A stretch of DNA of 21,273 nt from Choristocarpus tenellus KU-1152 (lineage: Eukaryota > Phaeophyceae): assembly GCA_964200185.2 (NCBI GenBank), contig CAXNAD020000353.1, positions 1 to 21,273 of the forward strand. Direction: 5' to 3'. The notes beneath the pieces were generated by a model that saw only the letters and a list, made by a program, of their open reading frames with translations, ran no database searches and was not told where the DNA came from. The position numbers and the translations under genes are program-made. Shown here in pieces: positions 1 through 9,942 of the stretch; within the stretch, counting starts at the first letter, position 1, and every line of letters starts with the position of its first letter.

Positions 1-18
1 GGGGGGGGGAGGGGGGGG
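1..18. repeat. G homopolymer at left edge
   Basis: Nine G, one A, then eight G open the window. The right edge is a matching run of C. Such runs at both ends suggest that the contig stops at hard-to-assemble homopolymers rather than at a biological boundary. Confidence 0.8.
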
Positions 19-818
19 AATAGATGCCAGGTATCTAAGGCTACTCCTTGCAAAAAATTAGCAAAACGGAACAAGCACAGTAATTGACACCTTGAAATCA
101 ACTGAGAGCAAGATACAGTGGGCATACAGATTTAAAATAACAGGTGGGCTAGGGCACACGTGTGGCTCTTGAGTGTGGTTATGGACAAGGCAAAGTGAAG
201 ACAGCACCAGGGTTTGGGAAGGGGTTAGGTGGGACGGAGACGAGGGATTTCTCCTAGGATACACGTGTAAATAAACATATCTTGCTGTGGTCAACCCATC
301 AGACACGGAACTTCAGTGACAGATTGAATGTGCCGTAGGTTTTGGTGAGTAAAAATAGGGCGCAGTAGATGAGAGCAATGAGTTCGGAATTCGGGAAAGC
401 TACCATTGTGACTGAGTTTCACGCAATGTGTACTGTAAGAAAAATTGCCAACAAGAAGCAGACAAGACTCATGTCCTGCGGAGATGTTTTCTAAATTGAG
501 TAGTCCTTAGTTTATTCAAGCAAGGTATGTGTTCCTAAGAGGTGGGAAATTGGAACTCACTACACAAGACCTGCCCTATCCTGTGTATTGTTTGGAACAA
601 GCATGGATCTTCTGTCAAACCAACAACCTGCTCACACTGACCCAAGCCATAACCACGACTTCATCCCAAGGCCTTTTGAAATAACCAGGTATCGTATGTA
701 CCGAGAAAATGCTGAGCCAATGCAACGTGTCCCCCAAAGCACCACATGCCCATCTGCACACCGTATGCAGTGTACGCAGGAACTCCCCCAGTTGAACTGT
801 ACATTTTTCCTTACTCAC
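19..818. other. No supported gene; 3' flank or intron of gene A
   Basis: Reading frames here are short and have no convincing composition on either strand. The segment lies downstream of the strong minus-strand donor that closes the exon at 819, so it should contain either an intron followed by further exons of gene A or its 3' end. I could not place those exons. The minus-strand frame that runs on below 819 into this segment is taken to be intron readthrough. Confidence 0.4.
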
Positions 819-1073
819 CTCACCGTTCGATAGCCTCGCCGTGCACAAAGCACAAACCACCTGCACTGCTGAATCGGCAGTCGCTCCTTCCAGCTTCTCT
901 TTTGCTGCCTTCGACATTGCAACACCTGTGGCCCTCCCATTCGCAACTTCGCCCCATCCCAGCCCTCTGCTCGCTTGCCTCCTTAGTACTGCACCAGCAC
1001 CCCTAGTGACATGTCTGGCTTGCTCAAGGTCCCTTAGACTCTCCTCCAGCGCGACCAATGCCATCTCTCGTGC
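819..1073 (-). CDS. Gene A, exon 3: helical, Ala/Arg/Glu-rich, unknown protein
   Basis: I do not recognise the protein. The exon encodes 85 codons, opening AREMALVALEESLRDLEQAR, which is amphipathic-helix or coiled-coil-like, followed by a Gly/Ala/Lys-rich stretch ending LSNGE. The 3' boundary is a strong donor (GTGAGT at 818-813), and the frame beyond it loses coding texture. The 5' boundary is an AG after a pyrimidine-rich stretch (CCCTAAG). Both ends fall on codon boundaries, which agrees with the phase of exon 2. An ATG-initiated frame begins upstream at 1118, but its first residues look intronic. Splicing and codon texture are seen; membership in a multi-exon gene is inferred. Confidence 0.5.
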
Positions 1074-1156
1074 CTTAGGGAATTGGAGAGGGGAATGGTG
1101 ATACAAGATCGCAATCATGGTGTTGGTGGATCGGCCTTGGCAAAGGAGGGGGCTAC

Positions 1157-1456
1157 GCGGGTATTGGCAGTTCGGTGAAAACGAAATTCTCTGTTCTCTT
1201 GATTAGGACTAGTTTCCTTCCCCCCTTTTCTCCTTCTGTTCACCCGGGCCCGTGCATCGCTAGAGTCGTAGTCCAGTTCCTCCCTTCCTCTCTGTTCTAT
1301 CATGGAGTCATCCTCAACGCGGATGCGAGGCAAAGAAGCAGCATACGTGCAGATAGCTGCATTCGCCTTCACTATCGCCGACAAGACGGACTGGTTGTAT
1401 AAAAGTGTTTCGTCTCCAGGTTTGATCGTTAGTAGCTGGGGATCTTGTCGCAACGC
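1157..1456 (-). CDS. Gene A, exon 2: unknown protein, helical then charged
   Basis: The frame opens ALRQDPQLLTIKPGDETLLY after a 3' splice site ending ACAG (1460-1457) and passes into a charged region containing REELDYDSSDARARVNRRRK. The start is in phase 0, matching exon 1. The frame stops at 1115, so a donor must lie before that. Two phase-0 options are CGG|GTGAAC near 1233 and CGC|GTAGCC near 1157; I list the longer version. Either joins exon 3 in frame across a short intron. Neither donor is a strong consensus, so a frameshifted pseudogene remains possible. Confidence 0.45.
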
Positions 1457-1822
1457 CTGTATTTGTTGCGTGCAAAGATTGGATATTGGAGGGTGTGTAT
1501 GGGGAAGGGAATTTGTCGTAGAGGCAGGCTTACACAGGGGTAAAGTGTGCGGTTCGAGGATATTCGGACGCTTAATATCGCACATCGCCCGGTTGTCAAA
1601 GCAGACTTATTAAAGGCACACACAGTTTGTATCAGCTTCAAGAACAGATCCTTTCAGGCGTGCCACACCTTTGAAGACCAAAAACCTAACCGACGATATA
1701 ATTCCTACCTCGAACCTAGCCAAAGTTCAGGATCCACTCCTCACCCACTAAATTTCTACCTACCCCTAGGTTCATTCAACCCTCAAGTTCACCACGTATA
1801 TCCCTAATCACAGAGGTTCTAC

Positions 1823-1990
1823 CTCTTTGCAAGCACGGAATCGACCCTGGAGGAATAGTCGCTCGGCTGTTGCCATCCACTGTGCCAAGGGGGAAGACAT
1901 ACCGGAGGCATCCAAACGCCTACTTTGGTTAAGTACATTGCTATGGTCATCCTCACGGGCGTAGCTCTGCTTCTGGAGTTCAGTCCCCAT
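1823..1990 (-). CDS. Gene A, exon 1: TPR-like N-terminal segment
   Basis: An ATG at 1990 opens a frame ending in AERLFLQGRFRACKE at a donor (GTAGAA, 1822). Joined in phase 0 to exon 2 it continues ALRQDP. The spacing of the A, L, G, F, A and P residues is that of one tetratricopeptide (TPR) helix pair, a protein-interaction fold. The true start may be an internal Met (MSSPLAQWMATAERL), because coding texture and GC rise there. A single degenerate repeat is weak evidence, so TPR is an inference and no protein family is assigned. Confidence 0.42.
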
Positions 1991-2600
1991 AGCAATACAT
2001 GCACAACTCCCTTCAATAGGAGGTCAATAAATTTGGGATGTTTAAGATTTGAAAATTTGTAAATCTGTCAGAGAAGACTCAACTCATTGAAATTATATAT
2101 GAAGTAATCTGAGTTTTGTAGGGGGAAGAAATCTGGTTGGCTGGGGGCACAGGACAAGGGAGGGTAGAGAAAAGAAAAGGAAGTAAGCAAGAAGGGAACA
2201 AATAGTTAAGGAATGACTGGCTAAGAGAGGGGGTAGAAATGTTAAAAGAAATGAGTGGTAGGAAGAGGGATGGGGAAGAAATGATCAGTATCCGATAAGA
2301 GGGCTGAGAACCAGAGGGGTACAGGACAGGGAGGGCGAGAACAAGACAACCTCCGAGCAAGCTTTCCCGCCCACCCACCCTGTCACTTGCTCATGACCGA
2401 CGGGAACACTGGGAAAGGGGGGGGAGGTCAAGTTTTGGCGGGGTAGATGTCTTCTAGCTCAAAGGCACGGTATGAAGTGGATCATGAAGGGATGTTCTTG
2501 GATGATTGTGGGGTGGTGTTGAGTGGTGTGGGGTTGAGTGGAGTGGTAACTGCTGTGGGACTGAAGGGAGTGAGTAGTAGCTTGTGTGGGGTTGAAGGGT
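1991..2600. other. Intergenic, purine-biased tract
   Basis: No gene is supported. From about 2120 to 2370 the plus strand is strongly purine-biased (G and A runs with scattered T). From about 2500 to 2600 it turns into a GT-rich, GTTGAGTGG-like simple sequence that grades into the minisatellite. The antisense frames are Ser/Pro/Leu-rich as expected for low-complexity DNA. Confidence 0.5.
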
Positions 2601-2840
2601 GGGGGTGGTGACTGGAAATCAGGAGCGAAGGGGGTTCGCACTGGTTGGTCATCAGATGGGGGGAGGGTGACCGGAAATCGGTGACGAAGGGGGTTTGCAC
2701 TGGTTGGTCATCAGAGGTGGGAGGTGACTGGAAATCAGTGACGAAAGGGGTTCGCACTGGTTGGTCATTATTAGAGTTGCGGGGTAAATAGGAAACCAGT
2801 GATGAGGTTACACTGGGTTGATCAGAAGAGGGGATACATG
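2601..2840. repeat. Minisatellite, about 57-60 bp period, 4 units
   Basis: A unit containing GACTGGAAATCAGTGACGAA and then GCACTGGTTGGTCATCAGA recurs with anchors at 2610, 2669, 2726 and about 2785. The middle units are very similar and the last is diverged. The minus-strand frame through it shows repeated peptide blocks (TPFVTDFQSP), but nothing else supports translation. Confidence 0.85.
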
Positions 2841-2887
2841 GGGAAGGAAAGGAATGGGGAAATGAGTGAATTGCAAACAAGGACCAA

Positions 2888-2905
2888 GATAATAATAATA
2901 ATAAT
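2888..2905. repeat. (AAT)n microsatellite
   Basis: Six consecutive ATA/AAT triplets in plus-strand orientation. Confidence 0.85.
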
Positions 2906-4095
2906 CCAGAATTCGTGAGCAAAACAAATCAACTTTTTCAAAAAATAGGAAACATCTTTTATATGGGTGACATATTTCTTGTGAATTCTTGAAAATATCT
3001 ACTAGTTCCCTCATCTTAAGGTAATATTTCGTAATACTTAATGTGCCGTTACTTAGTTGGGTATATTTTGACCTAAATAAGTTGAGTGGAGAAGTAGGAA
3101 GGGTATGGTAGTACGAAATTGTGTCAGAACTATAAAGATGCACTAAAAAGAGAAGAGGCATCTAAAGGAGAAGATAAGACTTCCGATGCAAATTCCGTGT
3201 CTGATCTTACAACATTGTCCTTCCAACAACACTACTACTGTGTGTTATCTTTGACTGGGATACTGTCCTCCCAACCGTATGCCCTAACCGGGCAAATCTT
3301 GATGGAGGTGATGACGCCAGTGGTGTATTACTCCTTGTGAACAAGACCAAGGAGGAGTCTAAAACTCTAAAAGGACGTCAGAGGGGTGAAATTGGTGTAA
3401 GCGAAATAGTAGAAGATGTAGGCTATCTAGTGAGAAGGACCAATCCCGTCAATGTCAATGCACGGTGTGAATGAGGTGAGGTTGCCACGAGCAATCATAT
3501 CGGTAGGGTGGAAGGAGGGACTGCAGATACATGTTCCTGGAAGATGACCCAGTGTCGTGAGTCTGAAGTCTGGTCACCAAGGAAATGCTAGTTTGCACGC
3601 AATATTTCGCAGAACGTAAGACGGTAGATCAAGGACAAGGTGATGGAACTCGCAATTGCGAGTAACTGCCAACATTCGAATCCCCCCCCAGGTGGACTCA
3701 TGTAACGAAGAGATGTGGCACAGATGTGTGGGTTCCACCAACAACCAAGTATCGTGGGGAACTTAGACATAGAGGTGCTTCTTTGTGTCAAACGAGACAT
3801 GCCAAATCTCTATCCTATCCACTGTGTGTATGGGCTAATTCCAGGCAGGACACTCAAAACATTTTCGCCACAAGTGACTGCCTGTGCCTATCGAGGATGG
3901 TATTTTCCGAATGTCTGTTGTTGTTCTGCAAATGGGCGCGCCACATTCCTCTACACAGATGTTAGGCTGTACAAGTACCACCTCATCCACTAGCACTCTT
4001 TGTATTTGGTTTTGCCAACATCTCCCGCATTCTGTACGGGATGTCTTAAGACGCCAACAGCAGCGGAATGCGCATAGGGACGGCATCAAGTATGT
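2906..4095. other. No supported gene
   Basis: Short frames occur on both strands. A plus-strand frame at 3119-3340 starts with a charged segment (ALKREEASKGEDKTSDANS), but no convincing splice boundary was found. A short C8 run lies near 3686. Nothing is called. Confidence 0.4.
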
Positions 4096-4339
4096 CCTTG
4101 AGTCAAAGTAAAGGAGAGGTACCCAGGTTATGGTCGTTTTGCATTTCAGCCACTTTTTTTTTTATCTTTTGCAATTCGTCCTTGTTTCTGTGATTGAAGT
4201 GCCAACATTGACACAAGAGTGCTGATTTGTCTGTTAATAAAATTCCTGTTCGCATTTTCACAAAAAGTCGAATTTTGTACAAAATGTTCATCCTCCTTCA
4301 ATTGTAACCTGGGTACCTCTCGTTTACTTTGACTCCTTG
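4096..4339. mobile_element. MITE-like element, 234 bp, with 30-bp TIRs and 5-bp TSD
   Basis: Position 4101 starts AGTCAAAGTAAAGGAGAGGT and continues through ACCCAGGTTA. The reverse complement from 4334 starts AGTCAAAGTAAACGAGAGGT and continues with the same ten bases, so the inverted repeats agree at 29 of 30 positions. CCTTG flanks both ends (4096-4100 and 4335-4339) as a target-site duplication. The interior (about 175 bp, with a T9 run) has no coding potential. The size, inverted repeats and duplication are those of a non-autonomous DNA transposon. The superfamily is not assigned; a 5-bp duplication does not point to one common group. Confidence 0.9.
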
Positions 4340-5394
4340 CGCGTACTGTTAGGTTTGTAAACAGTATGGTGCTTCCCTAGTTCTGGATGGAAGGGGTTAT
4401 GGCAACCAGTGCAAGAGGGGGTCATGCATTAAAGGTACAATGACCATTCTTTGTTGAGAATGCATGGGCGGCATCCCAAAGTTTGTCACATCTGGTCTCA
4501 TGTGATACTGATTACTTGATTTTGAAAATATGTTGAAGTTTTATATTTTGATGGGAAAATGGAGGTTTGTTGAAGTATAGGCTACTTTACTGATATATAG
4601 ATACAGTTCACTATCAATACCTCATGACGACCGCTCTGTTCCCTAGTAACATTCCCTTGGTGAGTGACTGTTGCACAGGTACGTACAAACCTGCTGTATG
4701 TGGACCTGTACCGTATGTTCTCATTACCCACTGTTCACTCTCTATGTTCATTGTTACTCTTGTCCTTGGATTGATAGACTTTACCTGATATGCATACTCA
4801 GTACATCACGACCTGCCTGACATACAGTTGATGTTGAGTCAAGACTTGAGACCTGTTTCTTCTTTTTATAGGTAGGCCTGTTGACCTGGTTCTTCCAGAG
4901 GGTGTCCAGAATTGCTGCCCTATCGCAAATTTGCGTTGGAGATATGGGCCCCAGTCACAAGACAACCATCACTACCTCCTGACTCCTATCCAGGTCTCGC
5001 CACAGGTCCTACATGGCTCCCCCCTAGGTCCTTAGTCGGGCCATTATCAGTGACGTCAGAGGTGCCCCCCTGGTTGAGTAAGGTGACCCCCAACTGTCTT
5101 GTCTCTGGGAAGTGGGGATGATGGGGGTAGAAGCTGTAATTGTTCAGAGAGGGAGGGAGCAAAAAAAACATTATTTCCCGACCCAACAGCTGTGTCATCC
5201 TCTGTGCCTAGTCCACGTTTGCCACCTCCCTCCACCAAAGCCCCATCCTGAGCCCAGGAGACTGTCAATGTGTTCACCTACTCTGAGCCCATCACACCGT
5301 CGCTACTATAAAATGACATATTGTATACTGTAGCTCTCATCATAATGTAGAAGTTGCAATATGGGAACTGAAACCCATTTTTTCAGTTAAAAAC
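4340..5394. other. No supported gene; GC-richer patch 4900-5290
   Basis: Most of this stretch is AT-rich and featureless. Between about 4900 and 5290 the sequence is GC-richer and several frames stay open on both strands. None has a convincing pair of splice sites, and the overlapping antisense frames make any call unsafe. Confidence 0.4.
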
Positions 5395-8280
5395 ATAACA
5401 CCTCCTGGATTTGGCATATAGTTCTATCATGAAACTGGCAGAAAGATAAAGACCATGGAGTAGCATCTCAGGCCTGGATTCGATCTTAACAACACATGCA
5501 GCCAATACCTACAATTTAAACAGTGACAATATTAGGGCATAGGAAACTCAATAGCCTAACCTGCTGCCCACAGGTACCTAACACATCTCATAGATACAAA
5601 ACCCCCTGGGTTGGTATTTTAGTCAAACTGGAAAATATGTATGGGTTACAGAGGAATGCCGCAAAAGTCTGTGTTTAACTACCAAAAGATGTATACCCAA
5701 TATCCCCCAAGCATAAAACAGTCATCAAGTGTCATTCTAGCCAAGAGGTATACACAGTTGCATAGCAAAGAACCCCGGAAGTGACCAAATACGTTTTTTT
5801 GTACTCTGAGTATATTGTGAAAAGTCTGTTTGCTCGATTGTGGTCAATTTTCTTGTCAGTCTCTCTTCTGTCGTGACACGCTCGTTCTTAGGCACTTCTA
5901 TTCCTGGGCACCAAAATATGAAAATAGGGTGTGCTGAACCTCGAGGGGTTAATGGCGGCACATAGTGCAAATGGTCAAAACGCGCACACCCCTCAGTTAG
6001 TATTACTCAAATTCAGGACGGAAGACACCAGTGCCTGACCTGCAGCTGCTCGAAAATGCTCCACACATCCCATGGACACGGAGTCTCAAGGGTTTGGCAC
6101 CACACTCAAACTGGACAGAAATTTTGGTCACAGAGTAACGTCTCATCAACCCTGGGTTCAATACCAACGAAATATGTCCAATGCCCCAAGTATATTTGTA
6201 CGGTCGAAAGTCAAGAAATGGAACCCCAGTGCCCGAACCACCGCTCATAGGTACTTGCTAGATCCCATGGGCTCTGTGCTCATTGGGGTTGACGTTTTGT
6301 TAAATGGGAGAGAATATATGGAGCACAGAGTAATCTCTCGAGTATGGATTCAATTGCTGTAAAACATACACCCAACATTCTAATACTGGAGCTCAAAAAG
6401 TTATACCAGAGAACCATAACGTTTGACCTGCTGCCCACAGGTACTTGATGTATAGAAAGGATGGTACCTTCCGAGTCCGGCATTTGAATCAATTCAAGGA
6501 GAAAATACAGGTTAAAGAGGAGTATTTTCCATCTGTCTGGATCCCATTTCTACCACAATACACACTCCTGACACCTTGAACACAAATACTCATATTATCA
6601 GGACAAGGAAACTGCAGATCATACTGAGTTAATGCGTTCAGTTGCACCTCCTGGGTTCGTCATCTCAATCAAACTGGAGAAGAAGATACAGGTAACATAG
6701 TATCATTTCAGACTTGGACTCAGTAACAACGAAATAGGCACCCAATACTCCAAATATCAACGGTCAAAATATCGGGACAGGCAACCCTGCTGTCTGACCA
6801 ATAGCTCAAACTTGCATGGTGTATGGCATGGACTGGTCCCTCTTGGTTTTCATATTATACTAAAACTAGAGAGTAACGCCTCATGCTTGATAGAGGGCAT
6901 TGGTCCTAGAGTAACATGTCAAGAAGGTGTTTTTTTCCCCTTCAAAATATGCATCTAAATATCCAATCATACCACTACATAACTTTTGGCTAAAAGCTAT
7001 GGGACCCAATCCATATTCATATCAACTTCTGGATGTGGTATTTTAATCCACCTGTAGAGAAGATACTTGTCACAATACAGAATGGATCTCAAGCTTGAAT
7101 TCTACTGCCACACAAGATATACACCATCCTGAACAGAAACGGTCAGAAATTCAGGACGGGGAACACATTGAATGAATGACCAGCGACTCACAGGTACTTG
7201 ATACTCCAGAGTACTTACCATGGCCAGGATACCTCCCACATTTCGTACTTAAAATGTGAAATCGATCACAGGCAATTTCTTCAGGCTGAATTCATACGAC
7301 ACAAAATGCTAGGAAGAACTGAGTATACAATATATCCGATGAGCCAAACAAAAATGGTCACATAATCAGGACATGGAACCCCATTGCCTTACTTGTAACT
7401 CGGAGCTAAATGATACATTCATGAACACAACACCTTCTCTGTTTGGCTGGTAAACCAAACTGGAAAGAACATCCCTGTGACAGATAAATTCCCTCTCAAG
7501 CCTGGAATCGATTATTACAACAAAATTCACCCCCAATAACCCGAACATAAGCAGTCAGAAAACCAGGTCAACAAACTGCATAACCTGACCTGTAGCACAA
7601 AGGTACTCGATACATCCCACAGAGACAGCACCTTCTGGGTCTAGCAATCTACTCAGATAAAGAGAAGTGAGAGGCCACAGAACAAACACTACTACAGCTA
7701 TGTTACTTTCCCCCCCCAAAAAAGGGAACACCTACTATGCCTGAACTAGGTGATTAGAACTCCAGGATAGGAAACTCTGTAGCTTCATCTGTATTTAAAA
7801 GTCACTTGATACATACCACCACAAGGACTTTCTAATCAAACTGGAGGAAAGATATATACCAATAGCACAAATAACCTCTCATCAAGCCTGAATTCGATTA
7901 CCACTACATACACAAACTCCAATCATCAACCACCAGAAGTTCACAACAGGGAACACACACTGGTCACCTAGCCTGCGACTCACAGCTTTTTTTACATTCC
8001 ACCAAAAAGTAATCTCCTCGGATGGTCATTTCCATCACACTTAAGAGACGGTATGAGTCTGAGAGTATAACTTCATCGAGCATGCTTTGTCTGACAACCA
8101 CAATATATGCATCCAATACCCCAAACATAAACGGAAAGGACTTCGGAAAAGGGAATATCACTGCCTCACCTACCACTCATAACTCCCTGACACATCCTAT
8201 AAACATGGCGTCTTCTGGGTTTGCCATTTTAATTCAAACAAGAGAGAAGGTCACAGAGTAGTCTCTTCCCGCCAAATGTG
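5395..8280. repeat. Degenerate tandem array, about 194-bp unit, about 14 copies
   Basis: A set of landmarks recurs in the same order: CACCTCCTGGGTTTGGC, TCAATCAAACTGGAGA, AGATACAGGTCACAGAGTA, CCTGGATTCGATTAC, CACCCAATACTCCAAACAT, TCAGGACAGGGAACCCC, CCTGACCTG and CACAGGTACTTGATACATC. Using the AAACTGG position as anchor, copies lie near 5432, 5626, 6108, 6302, 6493, 6671, 6863, 7049, 7251, 7457, 7655, 7838, 8036 and 8236. Spacings are 178-206 bp, apart from one 482-bp gap holding an insertion. Copies are diverged, so this is an old satellite or minisatellite block. No frame persists through it. Confidence 0.88.
5723..6007. mobile_element. Insertion of about 285 bp inside the 194-bp array
   Basis: The unit breaks after AAACAGTCA near 5727 and resumes at AAATTCAGGACGG near 6007. 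The gap between flanking anchors exceeds one unit by 289 bp. The inserted DNA matches no other unit. Its ends are weakly inverted: the left end contains AGAGGTATAC, and the right end reverse-complemented contains TGAGGGGTGTGC, reminiscent of the MITE termini elsewhere in the window. The insertion is clear; its class is a guess. Confidence 0.5.
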
Positions 8281-8856
8281 TCTTCCCAGGTTCCAGACCA
8301 ACACAACCTCTGGAACTAATCAACCGCGAGTTTCTGGCAGTCCTCGTGTGTAGTTAATTGTTGCTAAAGAACTTTCCAATCGCCGAAACAGGAAAGTCTG
8401 AGAATGTGAAAAAGAGAACACATTATGGCAAGACCGTTCTCAGAATGGAGACAAAGTTGAAGTCCTGCTGATAAATGTTGCGTCATGGTGAGGGGCATAC
8501 ACAAAAAGTACACCCATCTCCAAGCAGTACACTACGTCCAGCAGCACTCACAATTACTAGGAGTGGTGGGGAATGAGGGAATTCAACACATATTGATGGG
8601 AGTGCATGTACACGTACAGACGAACAGCATTGATGTGTGATGGCACACAAATTATGATCACCTTGCTCCTCCTGCTAGTATCTCATACTCTACTCCAACA
8701 CTCTCCCCAGAAAACAATGAGGAGAGAGATAGAGAGTTGAACCAATCCGTTTTGACTCACAGAGAAGCAGGACCTCAGAGAAATACAAAGTATACGGTAA
8801 CCAAACACACTAGAAATTAAAATCCATGATACACTGCACGTTGTATTAAGGTTTGG
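8281..8856. other. No supported gene
   Basis: Unique-looking sequence between the tandem array and the next inverted-repeat element. No frame with credible boundaries on either strand. Confidence 0.45.
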
Positions 8857-9026
8857 TTCAAAGTATATCTGGGGGGTAGTGGTAACTGTCCATTGGGGCC
8901 CATTTTGCCATGTCGCGATTTTGGGTGATTTGGTTGCATGTATCGGATGGATAATGTAAGTTCGCTTCTTGTCAGGGCCTGAATGGACACCCTCGTGTAG
9001 ACTCCCCTCCCCCCCAGACACTTCAA
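8857..9026. mobile_element. Inverted-repeat element of about 170 bp, MITE-like
   Basis: The left end reads TTCAAAGTATATCTGGGGGG. The right end, reverse-complemented, reads TTGAAGTGTCTGGGGGGGAG. Further in, GTCCATTGGGGCCC on the left is mirrored by GTCCATTCAGGCCC on the right. An internal stretch (ATGTCGCGATTTTGGGTGAT) resembles ATGTTGCGATTTTGATGTAA in the copy at 9707, so the two are distantly related. No target duplication was seen. The right end could instead lie at 9469, giving a 613-bp element. Confidence 0.55.
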
Positions 9027-9041
9027 GCCTTTATCTTACAG

Positions 9042-9204
9042 ATAGAGGTCAAATGTGCTGCCAGGAACTTACTGACTTTCTCCAAGTTCTTGACCTCGAT
9101 GGTACATGGAACGGCCTTTCAATCTCATCTATGCTACACATTCTGGAGAAGTGCTTTGAAAAGGTACTTAAAACAAAGCTAGGTGACGGAGATGATGTCA
9201 AGTG
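9042..9204 (+). CDS. Possible plus-strand coding segment, unknown
   Basis: A strong-looking 3' splice site (pyrimidine tract ending TTATCTTACAG at 9041) precedes a frame reading QELTDFLQVLDLDGTWNGL and ending KLGDGDDVK at a stop near 9205. A second frame of the same segment (VKCAARNLLTFSKFLTSMV) is also open, so the choice is uncertain. It sits between two related inverted-repeat termini (8857 and 9469) and could be captured sequence or the remnant of an element-encoded ORF. No family recognised. Confidence 0.25.
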
Positions 9205-9411
9205 AATTGGGGACAGGAACTTCATCAACGTTTTGCCTATATTCAACCAAAAAAAGGAGATGCAACGGCTCTAAGTACATACCGGTATTTTAGTACAAAT
9301 TGGCACATGGTCGTCATCACATAAGCTGGCAATCTATGGAACTACCTCACCTCCTCGGACCTTTTTACCACACCCACATCTGTCCCTGTGGAAAAAAGGC
9401 TTCAACACTTT

Positions 9412-9469
9412 CGGACAATCTGGGTCAAAAACGGACACCGGCACCCTCCCCCCCCCAGATACTTTGACT
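9412..9469. mobile_element. Isolated MITE-type terminus
   Basis: Reverse-complemented from 9469 it reads AGTCAAAGTATCTGGGGG. This combines the AGTCAAAGTA start of the 4101 element with the CTGGGGGG of the 8857 element. Inward, the plus strand CGGACAATCTGGGTCAAAAA parallels TGGACAAACAGGGCAAAACT at the right end of the 14451 copy. It is either a solo end or the distal end of a longer element starting at 8857. Confidence 0.5.
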
Positions 9470-9475
9470 CTCTGG

Positions 9476-9706
9476 ACAACATAACACAAAACACTATGTT
9501 GTGTCCACAGCACTCAACATCAAGACAATAATAACATATACTATGTCTCATAGAAATAAGTGAGTCTTAAAATATATACAACATATGCAATGTCTCATAG
9601 CATTCCCATCCAAAACAAAGATAACACATGTTGTGCACCCTTTAATGCCCCAAAATTTACATCCCATATCATGGTCCTTCATGGTAGAGATAAAACATAT
9701 GTGAGC
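9476..9706. repeat. Degenerate short tandem repeat, about 45-50 bp
   Basis: Blocks of the form ACATATRCWATGTYTCATAG recur: ACATATACTATGTCTCATAG at 9535 and ACATATGCAATGTCTCATAG at about 9583. Weaker relatives lie near 9487 (ACACTATGTTGTGTCC) and 9627 (ACACATGTTGTGCACC). The element at 9707 abuts the last block. The two central copies are clear; the rest are weak. Confidence 0.45.
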
Positions 9707-9942
9707 CAAATTATCTTAGAGGGTACGGACATGTCCATTTGGTGGCCAAAATACAATGTTGCGATTTTGATGTAATTTTGGCTATCGCGTTTCATAGGAA
9801 ATCAATATCCTTGTTCCGGACACACCTTTTCATAAGGTATACATTTTACCTACTCCAAAATATTTTGGAGTAGGAAAATGTCATAAAAAGAATATAAGCC
9901 CCAGACGTACAAACAGGGCAAAACTCGTATCCTCCAAGAGTG
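9707..9942. mobile_element. Palindromic MITE-like element, copy 1
   Basis: Starts CAAATTATCTTAGAGGGTAC; the right end reverse-complemented reads ACTCTTGGAGGATACGAG, a diverged inverted repeat. The interior matches the copy at 14451 in the same orientation along its whole length, including CCTTGTTCCGGACACACCTT and ACAAACAGGGCAAAACT. A perfect 26-bp palindrome lies at 9849-9874. No ORF, so it is non-autonomous. The target duplication is unclear. Confidence 0.8.
9849..9874. repeat. Perfect 26-bp palindrome
   Basis: CCTACTCCAAAAT is followed directly by its exact reverse complement. Flanking CATTTTA and AAAATG extend the symmetry imperfectly. The corresponding site in copy 2 (14595-14620) keeps the arms CCTACTCC/GGAGTAGG but has two changed bases, so this symmetry belongs to the element. 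Confidence 0.9.

Noticed and set aside
615-818. Continuation of the minus-strand ORF below 819
   Set aside because: Begins with a consensus GTGAGT donor and loses protein-like composition, so treated as intron.
4912-5277. Overlapping ORFs on both strands
   Set aside because: Open frames follow from locally high GC; no consistent splice pair or clear strand preference.
5395-8280. tRNA-derived SINE origin of the 194-bp unit (TGGATTCGATTAC resembles a B box)
   Set aside because: No matching A box at the right distance and no poly-A or 3' tail; the B-box likeness may be chance.
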